Source of the DNA: Candidatus Kaiserbacteria bacterium
Lineage (GTDB): Bacteria > Patescibacteriota > Minisyncoccia > Phycocordibacterales > UBA12088
Direction: 5' to 3'
Length of the DNA: 41,341 nt
NCBI GenBank assembly: GCA_007116405.1
Contig: SKIN01000038.1
Location: forward strand, 1 to 41,341
Of this stretch, positions 1 to 7,564 are shown one piece after another. Every line of letters begins with the position of its first letter. Within the stretch, counting starts at the first letter, position 1. The position numbers and the translations under genes are program-made. The notes beneath the pieces were generated by a model. It saw only the letters and a program-made list of their open reading frames with translations. It had not been told where the DNA came from and did not search any database.

Positions 1-1779
1 GCCGGTACCACCGCGGGTGGTGGCAAGGGTTCCCTGCCAGAACGGTGAGAAGGTGTGGGTGTCGCCGATTGAGGTGATGGAAAGGCCGATGTTGGTGTCA
101 CTCGTGGTGGCGAAGGCCTGTGAGGAGGCGGTGAGATCATTAAGAGATTCAATGCCACTACTTACAGTACCAACTTGGTCCTCACTACAGAAGAACGTGC
201 CTGTCACACTATCATACAACAATTTGTCTGTGTTAGTTGCTGAACAGTTGACAAGTCCTGTTTGAAAAAAACCACCTGTAACAGCAAGCGTATCAACAGA
301 AGTAGTGCCAGTGAGAAGAATGCTACCGTCCGGAGTCACCGTTATAAGCGATGTGCCGATGATGGCAGTGCCGTCGGCTGCGTAATACGCCAATTGACCA
401 GCAGTACCTACTCCCACATCCCCCGATCCGCCAACGATAGTGGTACCTCCACCACCACCTGCAGCGCGAGCACTGATAATAGGGTTCTGAGGATCGCTGT
501 AGTCAATGGTGATGTTTCGCCCGGCAACAACGTTGTACAGTAAATTGGACCCAAAGACAGAACCTGCTCCCGCGTCTATGTCAGCACCATCGGTCGCGAC
601 GCCACCCGATGCCGTGAATAAGCCGGTTGTAGTTGCAGAACCATCAATGAGTGTATCGCCAGCAACAGAAAGAGATGCATTCATTATAGCGTTACCCTGC
701 ACAAAGATGTCAGAACCGAGTGTTGCACTACCCGACACCGCCATCGTGCCCCCAACGATAACCGAGCCGCCGACTGATGCCCCTGCGTCTACAGAAAGTG
801 CTCCGAAGGAACCTTGAGGTGCTCGTACCTGTCCCCCGAACAATCCTGTACCGGAAACCGTCAGACTGCCTCCGACCGACGCATCCTGCCCCAGTGTTGT
901 GGTGCCAACGACGAATAATTCGTCTTGAATGGAAACATTGGTACCGATTCGCAATGTCCTTGGGGTCGCCGTGGCTGCGGGTGGACGTGAAAGCAATACC
1001 ACCGGCCCTCTGGGCAATGCATCTAGTGAGTCCTCTCTCGTAAGTAAAGTATTGTCGACACGGACATCAGTAGAGGGTGTGTCTTGCTCCTGTGAAGGAG
1101 TCTCATCGCCACGACTAAACAGTCCCATGAACCAGGCACGTACCGATGATATGACATTTGCAGCCAGAGTATCTTCTGTTGCGGTGTCTTGAGCTATTGC
1201 ATCGTACTCATGTACACCATCGGTCTGATACTGTGTAGATGGATTAGAATCTTCCTTTACCCCGGTGCGAGTGATCATTGTAGCGGAATCCATGATCATG
1301 GAACCGACACTCGCAAACATTCCACGCACTGCATCAGGTTGTGAGAAAAACGTATACGATACTGCCACCAAAACAAGTGTCGCAAGGGACAGTTGGGCAG
1401 TCCTGCGCAGAGCTACAGCAAAAGTACCGAGGATACCGCTTGGAGATCGACGTATGTGTGATGCCGGTTCTGTGAGGGCATGTGTGGGACGTGATGATTC
1501 ATTATCTGTATCTTTCTGCGCGTCTATTCCCACGTTCCTTGCATACTCGGCGCGACGCTCAGCAGCCAGCTCCTCCCGTCGTCGTTGTTTCGCTAGTGCC
1601 ACTCCCTCCAAGTGCGCTGAGAGTGACTCATAGTTTACGTACCACACGTTACCGATCTTCCTGCCCTCTACTACGCCCGTTCGGCACAACCGAGAAACGT
1701 AGTCAGAAACAATACCTGCACGCGAGGCGGCCTCCTTGGAAGGTATCCAATTAATCTGTGGTGGAACGGGTTCGGGCAT
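1..1779 (-). CDS. HTH-transmembrane-fibre surface protein (partial, C-terminus beyond window)
   Basis: The reading frame is open from the ATG at 1779 to the window edge (593 codons, no stop), so the C-terminus is missing. Residues about 8-55 form an excisionase/MerR-type helix-turn-helix (HTH_17-like) with the core DYVSRLCRTG...IGNVWYV. A charged linker with many Arg/Glu follows, then one hydrophobic segment at about residues 128-147 (LSLATLVLVAVSYTFF). The rest is a long Gly/Ser/Thr/Ala-rich beta region with repeated VGGSLTVSG-, VGGTMAVSG- and VAGDTLIDGS-type units, as in trimeric fibre and S-layer-like proteins. The last visible residues, LATTRGGTG, resemble the GGTG motif of phage tail fibres. 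The predicted layout is a cytoplasmic DNA-binding domain, one membrane pass and an external stalk. The HTH closely resembles the one encoded at 8500-9510. The role is unknown: it could be a surface fibre that senses and signals, or a fibre that uses the HTH only as an anchor. Confidence 0.8.
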   Translation of the reverse strand, partial: MPEPVPPQINWIPSKEAASRAGIVSDYVSRLCRTGVVEGRKIGNVWYVNYESLSAHLEGVALAKQRRREELAAERRAEYARNVGIDAQKDTDNESSRPTHALTEPASHIRRSPSGILGTFAVALRRTAQLSLATLVLVAVSYTFFSQPDAVRGMFASVGSMIMDSATMITRTGVKEDSNPSTQYQTDGVHEYDAIAQDTATEDTLAANVISSVRAWFMGLFSRGDETPSQEQDTPSTDVRVDNTLLTREDSLDALPRGPVVLLSRPPAATATPRTLRIGTNVSIQDELFVVGTTTLGQDASVGGSLTVSGTGLFGGQVRAPQGSFGALSVDAGASVGGSVIVGGTMAVSGSATLGSDIFVQGNAIMNASLSVAGDTLIDGSATTTGLFTASGGVATDGADIDAGAGSVFGSNLLYNVVAGRNITIDYSDPQNPIISARAAGGGGGTTIVGGSGDVGVGTAGQLAYYAADGTAIIGTSLITVTPDGSILLTGTTSVDTLAVTGGFFQTGLVNCSATNTDKLLYDSVTGTFFCSEDQVGTVSSGIESLNDLTASSQAFATTSDTNIGLSITSIGDTHTFSPFWQGTLATTRGGTG

Positions 1780-1847
1780 GTATCCGTAACTTCTATGTCT
1801 CCTCTAGCTAAATCGGACGTGCACAAGATCAGGGTGTTTGCATCACG

Positions 1848-1863
1848 TATACTTGAAAGTATA
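1848..1863 (-). promoter_or_regulatory. Inverted repeat with -10 box before the HTH-fibre gene
   Basis: The sequence TATACTTGAAAGTATA has perfect 7-bp arms around a 2-nt centre. Read on the minus strand it supplies TATACT at 1858-1863, about 79 nt before the ATG at 1779. No good -35 box is visible. The symmetry could also be an operator for a dimeric HTH protein. Confidence 0.4.
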
Positions 1864-1889
1864 GCGCGTCACTGGGTGTCGCACGTACA

Positions 1890-1915
1890 CTCGATAGAAA
1901 AATACTGTGGAAAAC
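1890..1915 (-). promoter_or_regulatory. Shared upstream element, copy 1 (HTH-fibre gene)
   Basis: On the minus strand this reads GTTTTCCACAGT, 8 nt, ATCGAG. The same 12-mer and 6-mer, 9 nt apart, lie at 9547-9573 before the second HTH-membrane gene. Here 26 nt separate ATCGAG from the TATACT box; there it is 24 nt. The TTTTCCACA part also fits a relaxed DnaA box. Confidence 0.4.
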
Positions 1916-2248
1916 AAAAATACAAACATCACTCGCAGGATGAGGCGAGAAGTAATATGAAGTGGAGAGCAGGTACTGACATATTGTCACAAGCTGTAAA
2001 GGCTATGATGATGGATATACAAACTAACAGTCCTCCGTAAAATACGCTGGCAACGGATTTACTCGATGCCCTCAGAAAAGATTGGTGATGTGAGGTCCGC
2101 CTACAACACACGCATTATGTATGTGTGACTTTTGATAATGAATCCCCTACAAAACGCATATGATGCAATGCGAGTGGGAAAGAATCGATGTGTACACGTT
2201 CGAATTACATCTACATAACGTTCGTACATGTATCGCTTAAACGAGATA

Positions 2249-2509
2249 CTATGTAATTTCTGTGTATATTCTGATATTATTACCTTTTACGTACATGACC
2301 GCTTGCTCGAACTGGTAGGTCATGTCACCCTCCTGTGCGGTATGAACAACGATAGGCTCATTCCGAATGAGGGTGACGAAGTTGGCGTGCATAGGTAGTA
2401 CGTCAAAAGGTCCGTCACTGTTCTTTGACGATACGGCAGTCGCATCCCCTTCCCACACCACAGTTGTGGCCTTACTTATCCGCACCTTCAATGTCTCGTC
2501 TTCACTCAT
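2249..2509 (-). CDS. atpC: F1-ATPase epsilon subunit, short form
   Basis: This 86-residue protein matches the N-terminal beta-sandwich of F1 epsilon (GPFDVLPMHANFVTLI, typical GPFDILPGHANF). In F1 this domain sits at the foot of the central stalk, against gamma and the c-ring. The C-terminal two-helix domain of usual epsilon subunits (about 130-140 residues), which can inhibit ATP hydrolysis, is absent. The gene starts 9 nt after the atpD stop and is the last gene of the operon. Confidence 0.85.
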   Translation of the reverse strand: MSEDETLKVRISKATTVVWEGDATAVSSKNSDGPFDVLPMHANFVTLIRNEPIVVHTAQEGDMTYQFEQAVMYVKGNNIRIYTEIT

Positions 2510-2518
2510 GATCTCTTA

Positions 2519-3916
2519 TCAGTCGCGAAGTGACTCCAGACTGCCGATATAGAGTAATGCGGATGCAGGCACCTTGTCATATTTTCCATCTAGTATTTGT
2601 CTAATATCTCGGATAGTTGTTGTTCTGGGTACAAATTGTCCTGGTCGACCTGTTTGAACCTCTGCGGTGAAAAACGGCTGGGTGAGATAATTGAGTACTT
2701 TCTGTCCCCGGTCATATATGACTCTGTTGTCTTCCGAGAGCTCATCCTCTCCAACAATGGCCACAATTCGTACGAGACGCTCATGTTGGTGTAGCAGATC
2801 GACAGCTTCTGTCACCGTCTTATAGTGTTCTTTGCCAATGAACCTTTCGTTGAGGAGCGCGCTTCTGCTTCTTGTGTGGTCTACTGCCGGCAACCTGCCT
2901 TGTTGTGCTATGTTCCTGTCGAGAATTACTACTGAGTCTACATGGGGCACTGTTACCGCAATACTTGGGTCTGATAACTCATCTGCTGGGAGATACATCG
3001 TCTGTACTGACGTAACACTGTTTGATACGGTGCTTCGTAGTCTGCTTTCAAAAGAGGCTATCTCAGACTGTAGCGTTGGCTGGTAACCAAATTCAGATGG
3101 TATCTCGCTTGCAAGTGTTGACAGTTCACTGCCGGCCTGCAAGAAGCGGTACACGTTGTCCACGAAGAAGAGTACATCTTGTTGTTCCTCGTCCCTGAAA
3201 TACTCCGCAAGAGCCGTTGCTGACCACGCTGTACGAAATCGAATAGCAGCGTTTCTATGGATGTTGCCGAGCATGAGTACCACGCGCTCTAGGAGTCCTT
3301 GTTTTTCCAGCCAACTCCACAACTCATGTCCCTCGCGAGTGCGCTCTCCGATGCCGGCAAATATCGATACTCCTTCATGTGCATTAAGCAAGCCCCGTAT
3401 CATCTCGGTCATGAGCACGGTCTTCCCAACACCTGCACCGCCGACCAATAGCAACTTCCCTCCTTCTTGCATAGGAGTAAAGAAGTCGATCGCTTTGATG
3501 CCAGTTTCGATGAGTGCGCGATCGGTCCGCTGATCGAATGAAGGCATCGTTCCCTTGCTGTGAATGGAGCGCCATGAACGTGCATCAATGGGCCCCCTGC
3601 CATCCTCAGGATTCCCAAAAAGATCCATCGCACGACCCAGGACCCCTTCACCTACCGGCACACTGATCTCTTGTCCTGTGGAGAGAATACGGTCACCCCT
3701 GGTGAGGAGCGTATAGCTTGAAAGTAGCAGGCAACGCAGCACTCTGTCATTCTCATACGCGTACGCCTCAAGGCGTATTGATTGATCCTTCTCGGCGAAC
3801 AAGAGCTCCCGGAGTGGTGGGCGATACTGACCGTCACACATCACCGTGAGCACCTGCCCTTGCAGGTCTCGCACCCTTCCTACTGGACGATAGGTTGTTT
3901 GTTTTTGTTGTGCCAT
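2519..3916 (-). CDS. atpD: F1-ATPase beta subunit (catalytic)
   Basis: At 465 residues it has near-normal length for F1 beta, which binds and hydrolyses or makes ATP. Walker A GGAGVGKT is at residues 159-166, the catalytic glutamate is in GERTREG (E191), Walker B is VLFFVDN (about 248-254), followed by QAGSELS and GYQPTL, and DELSED is at 391-396. These features predict an active nucleotide site. The usual NEPPGAR motif is replaced by GNIHRNAAIRFR (about 218-228), a clear divergence from housekeeping beta subunits. The start overlaps the end of atpG by 37 bp, and an AGGA sequence lies 8 nt upstream of the ATG. Confidence 0.93.
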   Translation of the reverse strand: MAQQKQTTYRPVGRVRDLQGQVLTVMCDGQYRPPLRELLFAEKDQSIRLEAYAYENDRVLRCLLLSSYTLLTRGDRILSTGQEISVPVGEGVLGRAMDLFGNPEDGRGPIDARSWRSIHSKGTMPSFDQRTDRALIETGIKAIDFFTPMQEGGKLLLVGGAGVGKTVLMTEMIRGLLNAHEGVSIFAGIGERTREGHELWSWLEKQGLLERVVLMLGNIHRNAAIRFRTAWSATALAEYFRDEEQQDVLFFVDNVYRFLQAGSELSTLASEIPSEFGYQPTLQSEIASFESRLRSTVSNSVTSVQTMYLPADELSDPSIAVTVPHVDSVVILDRNIAQQGRLPAVDHTRSRSALLNERFIGKEHYKTVTEAVDLLHQHERLVRIVAIVGEDELSEDNRVIYDRGQKVLNYLTQPFFTAEVQTGRPGQFVPRTTTIRDIRQILDGKYDKVPASALLYIGSLESLRD

Positions 3917-4743
3917 TGTATGTATCCTACTAATGTTTCAAGCATCTGCCTGCTTGCAATGTTGGTGTACGCTTTGCGTAGGGCGCGACCTTCTCTGCGA
4001 AGCAGCTTTTGTGCATTTTGGTCAGCACTGTCCATTCTGACCAGGCGGGCCGATATACGCGAGAGCTGCGTCTCGAGGAGGATGCGCTCAAATAACGCGC
4101 TTCGAACCTGCTGATCAAAGAACGCCATCATTTCATCCAGTTCTGGCTCAAGAAGGAATTCTGCTCCATCCTCATCATCAACATCTTTAGATGTATGTCC
4201 ATCAGGCTGAAACGTGATATCGACCATACTGGCTTCCTGCGTGAAGACACTTACGAATTTCGGGTAGAATACGATGACCTTGTCGTAACGCGCGATTCGA
4301 TCCAAGAACGCCTTGTTCTCGTCATCTGAGGGCGTGTCATCCAAAAATGACATGTACTCAAGGGCTTTACGTTTTTTAGCATTTGAAAGCCAGTATCGTT
4401 TACCAGTGTCACCGATGATGAGGCAGCGATCTTCGGTGCCGGTACTCTTCATGAAGAGTTGCATCGTGTTGTAGTTTAGTGCTCCGTAAAAGTGGCGATT
4501 TGTGGTGTAGGCAACATACAACGTCTTCTTTTCGCGCTCGGGTTGCTCTTTGTCGCGTTCCCTCGCCATTCGCCACACGAGACGGTAGAGATCCGTCAGC
4601 TCCGTGTAGAAAGTGAAATTGGTCCCAAACCGCTGCATGAGTTTGCCGAGTTCTATGGCGCTAATATCTCGGAGAGTACCAGTAATATAGCGAGCGGTCG
4701 CTATATCTTCGATGCGTTGTTTTTGTTCTCTTATGTGTGACAT
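3880..4743 (-). CDS. atpG: F1-ATPase gamma subunit
   Basis: This 287-residue protein lies between alpha and beta, as gamma does in F1 operons. Gamma is the rotating central shaft. The N-terminal helix (IREQKQRIEDIATARYITGTL) and the C-terminal helix (RSALFERILLETQLSRISARLVRMDSA...) match the two long coiled-coil helices, and the middle is the Rossmann-like domain. It is divergent: the middle carries an acidic insert (about residues 185-200, DVDDEDGAEFLLEPE). Helix content and position support the call more than sequence identity does. It overlaps atpA by 13 bp and atpD by 37 bp, so translation is probably coupled. Confidence 0.85.
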   Translation of the reverse strand: MSHIREQKQRIEDIATARYITGTLRDISAIELGKLMQRFGTNFTFYTELTDLYRLVWRMARERDKEQPEREKKTLYVAYTTNRHFYGALNYNTMQLFMKSTGTEDRCLIIGDTGKRYWLSNAKKRKALEYMSFLDDTPSDDENKAFLDRIARYDKVIVFYPKFVSVFTQEASMVDITFQPDGHTSKDVDDEDGAEFLLEPELDEMMAFFDQQVRSALFERILLETQLSRISARLVRMDSADQNAQKLLRREGRALRKAYTNIASRQMLETLVGYIQWHNKNKQPIVQ

Positions 4744-6179
4744 AACGATTGTAGTGGTGGAACAACCTCGTGCTCAACCTTGGCGAGGAACTTGTTCAGG
4801 TCTCTTTCTTTGGAAACCAGGTCACGTACCGATACGCATGCATCAGAACGCACGTATTCGAGGATGGGGTGGAGGTTCTTTGAGAAAAATGTAGCATCCT
4901 TGCCCGTACTAAAACTTGTAAAGACAAGTGCCAAAAGAACGACCTGAACATCCACAGGTAACCGCTCACCCTCATTTTGATTCATGAGTAAGCGTAGCAC
5001 CGACCCCATTGCAAGTATCGTTCGGGATGCTTCCGAGAGCTCGGACCCGAATTGTGTAAACCGCTCTTGCTCCTTGGCATCGGCAAGAAGTGTGGTGATG
5101 CTCGTGGCAAGCTGTTTTTGTATCACGGTATGTGCGTGCTTTCCGACACGGGTAACAGACTCTTGTTCAAGAATAGGTGGAAACGTACCCTGCGCATACA
5201 ATGCACTAGAGAACTGCAAATGGCCGTCTGTAGTACCCATGACGTTGGTCATGATCAAGTCTGTGGTAGCTTCAATATCCGTCTGTAATAGCGGAAGTAA
5301 TGTGATAGAACCACCTTGTTCGAAACTACCAGCGCGTTCGATAAGATGAGCCTGTTGGTAGAATATGTCGCCAGGATAACTTTCACGTCCAGGAAGACGA
5401 CCCTCAAGTAATGCTTTCTCCCGGAGATATTTAGCATGCGTATAAAGGTCGTCTAAGATCAGCACTACATCTTTTCCTTGCTCGGAGAAGTATTCTGCCA
5501 TGAACATCCCGACGGAGGGAGCGATCGTATTAAGAGGTGCTCCATCCTCGGATGTGCCCGCAATGATGTAGGTATACGCAGATGCACCTCCCTCAAATAG
5601 CACCTCTGCAAGGCGTCGGATCATCGCTCCTGATTTGCCGATAGTAGTGTAAATACAGACCGTGTCGGTGCCTGCTTGATTCCGGATAAGCTCCCTGCAA
5701 AAAGGTTCGACGCCACTCTGGATGGGACCCATGAGAAGTTGCCGTTGCCCCTTGGCTATCGGGAGGACCGCATCGACAAGCGCGTACCCGGACATTAGCT
5801 GACGCTGTATGGGTCCACGCCGAGCAAGATCACCCGCCTCACGCTCAAGCACGAGGGGCGCATTTCGAGGTGGCAAGGCCCCTTTCCCGTCAATTGGGTC
5901 ACCGAGCGGGTTGATGACTCGACCCATAAGAAAGTCACCGATAGCCAGCTGGTCCTCTTGCGCCCTAAGTTCAAACTGTTCCCCCGGACGCACATCACTT
6001 TGGTCAAGCAACACAGCCTCTATCGCGTCATGGGAGAGTCCGGTCACAAGCGCGCGCTCACCTTCACTATTCACAATGATGTCATGCACGCGCGCTGACG
6101 GAAGTCCCTCTATCGAAACCAAGTAGTGCTTTGTAGCGCGTACGATACCTATTTCCTTATTGTACAGTTGTTGCTCCAT
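4731..6179 (-). CDS. atpA: F1-ATPase alpha subunit with degenerate Walker A
   Basis: The 482-residue protein has the alpha/beta-type N-terminal barrel, the nucleotide-binding domain and a C-terminal helical domain. At the Walker A position, where alpha subunits have GDRQTGKT, it reads GPIQSGVE (residues 151-158), so the lysine and threonine are gone and the non-catalytic ATP site is probably lost. Walker B-like DVVLILDD (237-244) remains, and SVTRVG (R344) keeps the arginine finger that completes the beta active site. The complex may therefore still hydrolyse ATP on beta. The start overlaps atpH by 23 bp. Confidence 0.9.
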   Translation of the reverse strand: MEQQLYNKEIGIVRATKHYLVSIEGLPSARVHDIIVNSEGERALVTGLSHDAIEAVLLDQSDVRPGEQFELRAQEDQLAIGDFLMGRVINPLGDPIDGKGALPPRNAPLVLEREAGDLARRGPIQRQLMSGYALVDAVLPIAKGQRQLLMGPIQSGVEPFCRELIRNQAGTDTVCIYTTIGKSGAMIRRLAEVLFEGGASAYTYIIAGTSEDGAPLNTIAPSVGMFMAEYFSEQGKDVVLILDDLYTHAKYLREKALLEGRLPGRESYPGDIFYQQAHLIERAGSFEQGGSITLLPLLQTDIEATTDLIMTNVMGTTDGHLQFSSALYAQGTFPPILEQESVTRVGKHAHTVIQKQLATSITTLLADAKEQERFTQFGSELSEASRTILAMGSVLRLLMNQNEGERLPVDVQVVLLALVFTSFSTGKDATFFSKNLHPILEYVRSDACVSVRDLVSKERDLNKFLAKVEHEVVPPLQSLCHT

Positions 6180-6681
6180 GGAGATGTGTATTGAAGGTTT
6201 GCACTATTTGCTCTCGATCCTTCTCGATAAAGTAGTGAAGTGACAGGTCATGGTAAATGTGCTTCCAGATGATGCCACACCCACCGGTTGCGCGCGGGTC
6301 TATATGAAGCGACATGAGAATGTTCGGCTGGATATTAGCACGTAGCCATTTGCCAAAGCCTTCTATTTGCTCTGGTTTGAAGCGAACAGGCACATACAGC
6401 GTGACGGATGGCACGGTAGTGAGTTCTTCTTGAACTGTATCTAGCGCTTCGTAGACCATGATCGGTTGAATATCAGTGGTGTTGAAGTCGCGCTCCCACT
6501 CCTTGAGTGCATCAATGGTGTATCGGTCGCATTCACCCCGTACCACTTCCTCTAAAGTCCGCGTGCTTCCCTCAACAAATAGGCGCTCCCCATAGTACTT
6601 ACGCATAAGCCCGAGTCGCTCGACCAGAGCGTCGGTGGTATACGTGTTCTTGAGCATGATACTAATGATCTTGACGAGCAT
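6157..6681 (-). CDS. atpH: F1-ATPase delta subunit (peripheral stalk)
   Basis: This 174-residue protein sits immediately before atpA. Its C-terminal part (VTLYVPVRFKPEQIEGFGKW...DPRATGGCGIIWKHIYHDLSL) fits the delta/OSCP C-terminal domain with its conserved Gly-Gly turn. Delta caps alpha3beta3 and joins it to subunit b. The N-terminal helical domain is divergent. A second possible start, MLKNTYTTD, lies at 6657; I give the longer form. The gene ends inside the start of atpA and follows the coiled-coil gene by 9 nt. Confidence 0.8.
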   Translation of the reverse strand: MLVKIISIMLKNTYTTDALVERLGLMRKYYGERLFVEGSTRTLEEVVRGECDRYTIDALKEWERDFNTTDIQPIMVYEALDTVQEELTTVPSVTLYVPVRFKPEQIEGFGKWLRANIQPNILMSLHIDPRATGGCGIIWKHIYHDLSLHYFIEKDREQIVQTFNTHLHGATTVQ

Positions 6682-6690
6682 GGTACTATG

Positions 6691-7551
6691 TTAGACGAAT
6701 ACCCCCCTACGCTTTGCTTCTTCTAGTGAGCGGTACACGAGGTCTGCTTGATCCTGTAATGACAGTTTCTTTTGCAATGCTATCTGTGCAGTCTCCTCTA
6801 TGAGGACCAGGATTCGCTCATTGACAAGACGCATTCGAGCCTCCCTGTATTTCCCTAATTCGTGAGAGAGGGTCGCAAACTCTTGTTCAATGTTGACCCG
6901 AAGCGCTTCATCGAGACCTTCTGCGACTTTGACGATCGAGTGGGCTGTTTCTTGTCCTATTTTACGCATCTCCTCCCTCACGACCTGAGCGTTCTTGTCG
7001 GATTCATTTGCTGCAGCCTCTTGAAGGGCAAGTGCAAGATGCTGTATCCCTTTCTCAACGTTCTCTATCTCAAGCGATAAACGGTCGAACAACTGACTTG
7101 ATTGACCCGTAAAACTCTCCATACTGTGCTTTGCCTCGTCTGCATTAAGAGCAACCCGCTGTTCGATGTTCTGAAGAGCTTCAACAAAACGACTGGTTGC
7201 TCGCATATGCTCTTTCTCTACCCCGTACGACAGCTCTTTGATGGACTTCTCGAGCTGAAAACGGTATGCATCGAGAAAGTGTTCTATGCTCTGCTTGTCC
7301 TCATGAATCGCTTTTATACGTTCACGCTCTATGGAATCACGTAGCGAGCGGGCCTCCGCCATTGCCTCGTCGACGATGATCTGCGCTCGTTCTTCAGCTC
7401 TGACTATTACTTCTTTTGCCTTCTCCGGAGTCAAGGTGACTCGCTGGCGATAGACCATGAGACCCAACACGACGATAAGCCCGAGCGTAATGAGCACCAT
7501 GAGCACAAGTGCTATCAGTAAGATGTGTGGTGAGTTTGCGATGGTATCCAT
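6691..7551 (-). CDS. Membrane-anchored coiled-coil protein in the place of F0 subunit b
   Basis: One N-terminal membrane helix (residues about 9-33, LLIALVLMVLITLGLIVVLGL) is followed by about 250 residues of charged, heptad-like helix. It lies where atpF is expected, before delta and alpha, so it probably works as a peripheral stalk or tether. It is nearly twice the length of a normal b subunit (about 156-170 residues), and only the general plan matches. I chose the ATG at 7551 (MDTIANSP). An in-frame ATG at 7593 adds 14 residues but overlaps the upstream gene by 29 bp. The C-terminus (LSLQDQADLVYRSLEEAKRRG) is a compact helix that may contact delta. Confidence 0.7.
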   Translation of the reverse strand: MDTIANSPHILLIALVLMVLITLGLIVVLGLMVYRQRVTLTPEKAKEVIVRAEERAQIIVDEAMAEARSLRDSIERERIKAIHEDKQSIEHFLDAYRFQLEKSIKELSYGVEKEHMRATSRFVEALQNIEQRVALNADEAKHSMESFTGQSSQLFDRLSLEIENVEKGIQHLALALQEAAANESDKNAQVVREEMRKIGQETAHSIVKVAEGLDEALRVNIEQEFATLSHELGKYREARMRLVNERILVLIEETAQIALQKKLSLQDQADLVYRSLEEAKRRGVFV

Positions 7552-7564
7552 AATGTGCACGTTA

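Larger units (their letters stand above)
1780..2248. other. 469-bp intergenic region between the HTH-fibre gene and atpC
   Basis: This AT-richer stretch has no convincing gene. Two short open frames (plus 1795-2040 and minus 1929-2111) show no recognisable family; the minus one has a single hydrophobic run. The region holds the likely promoter of the HTH-fibre gene: a perfect inverted repeat, TATACTT-GA-AAGTATA (1848-1863), that contains a minus-strand TATACT box, and an upstream element shared with the other HTH gene (1890-1915). No clear terminator for the ATPase operon was found. A 5-bp GTATC/GATAC stem just after the atpC stop has no T-tract. Confidence 0.6.

Noticed and set aside
1795..2111. 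Two short frames (plus 1795-2040, minus 1929-2111) in the intergenic region
   Set aside because: No family, no Shine-Dalgarno sequence and no fixed -10 box before the start; the hydrophobic run of the minus frame could be chance in AT-rich DNA.
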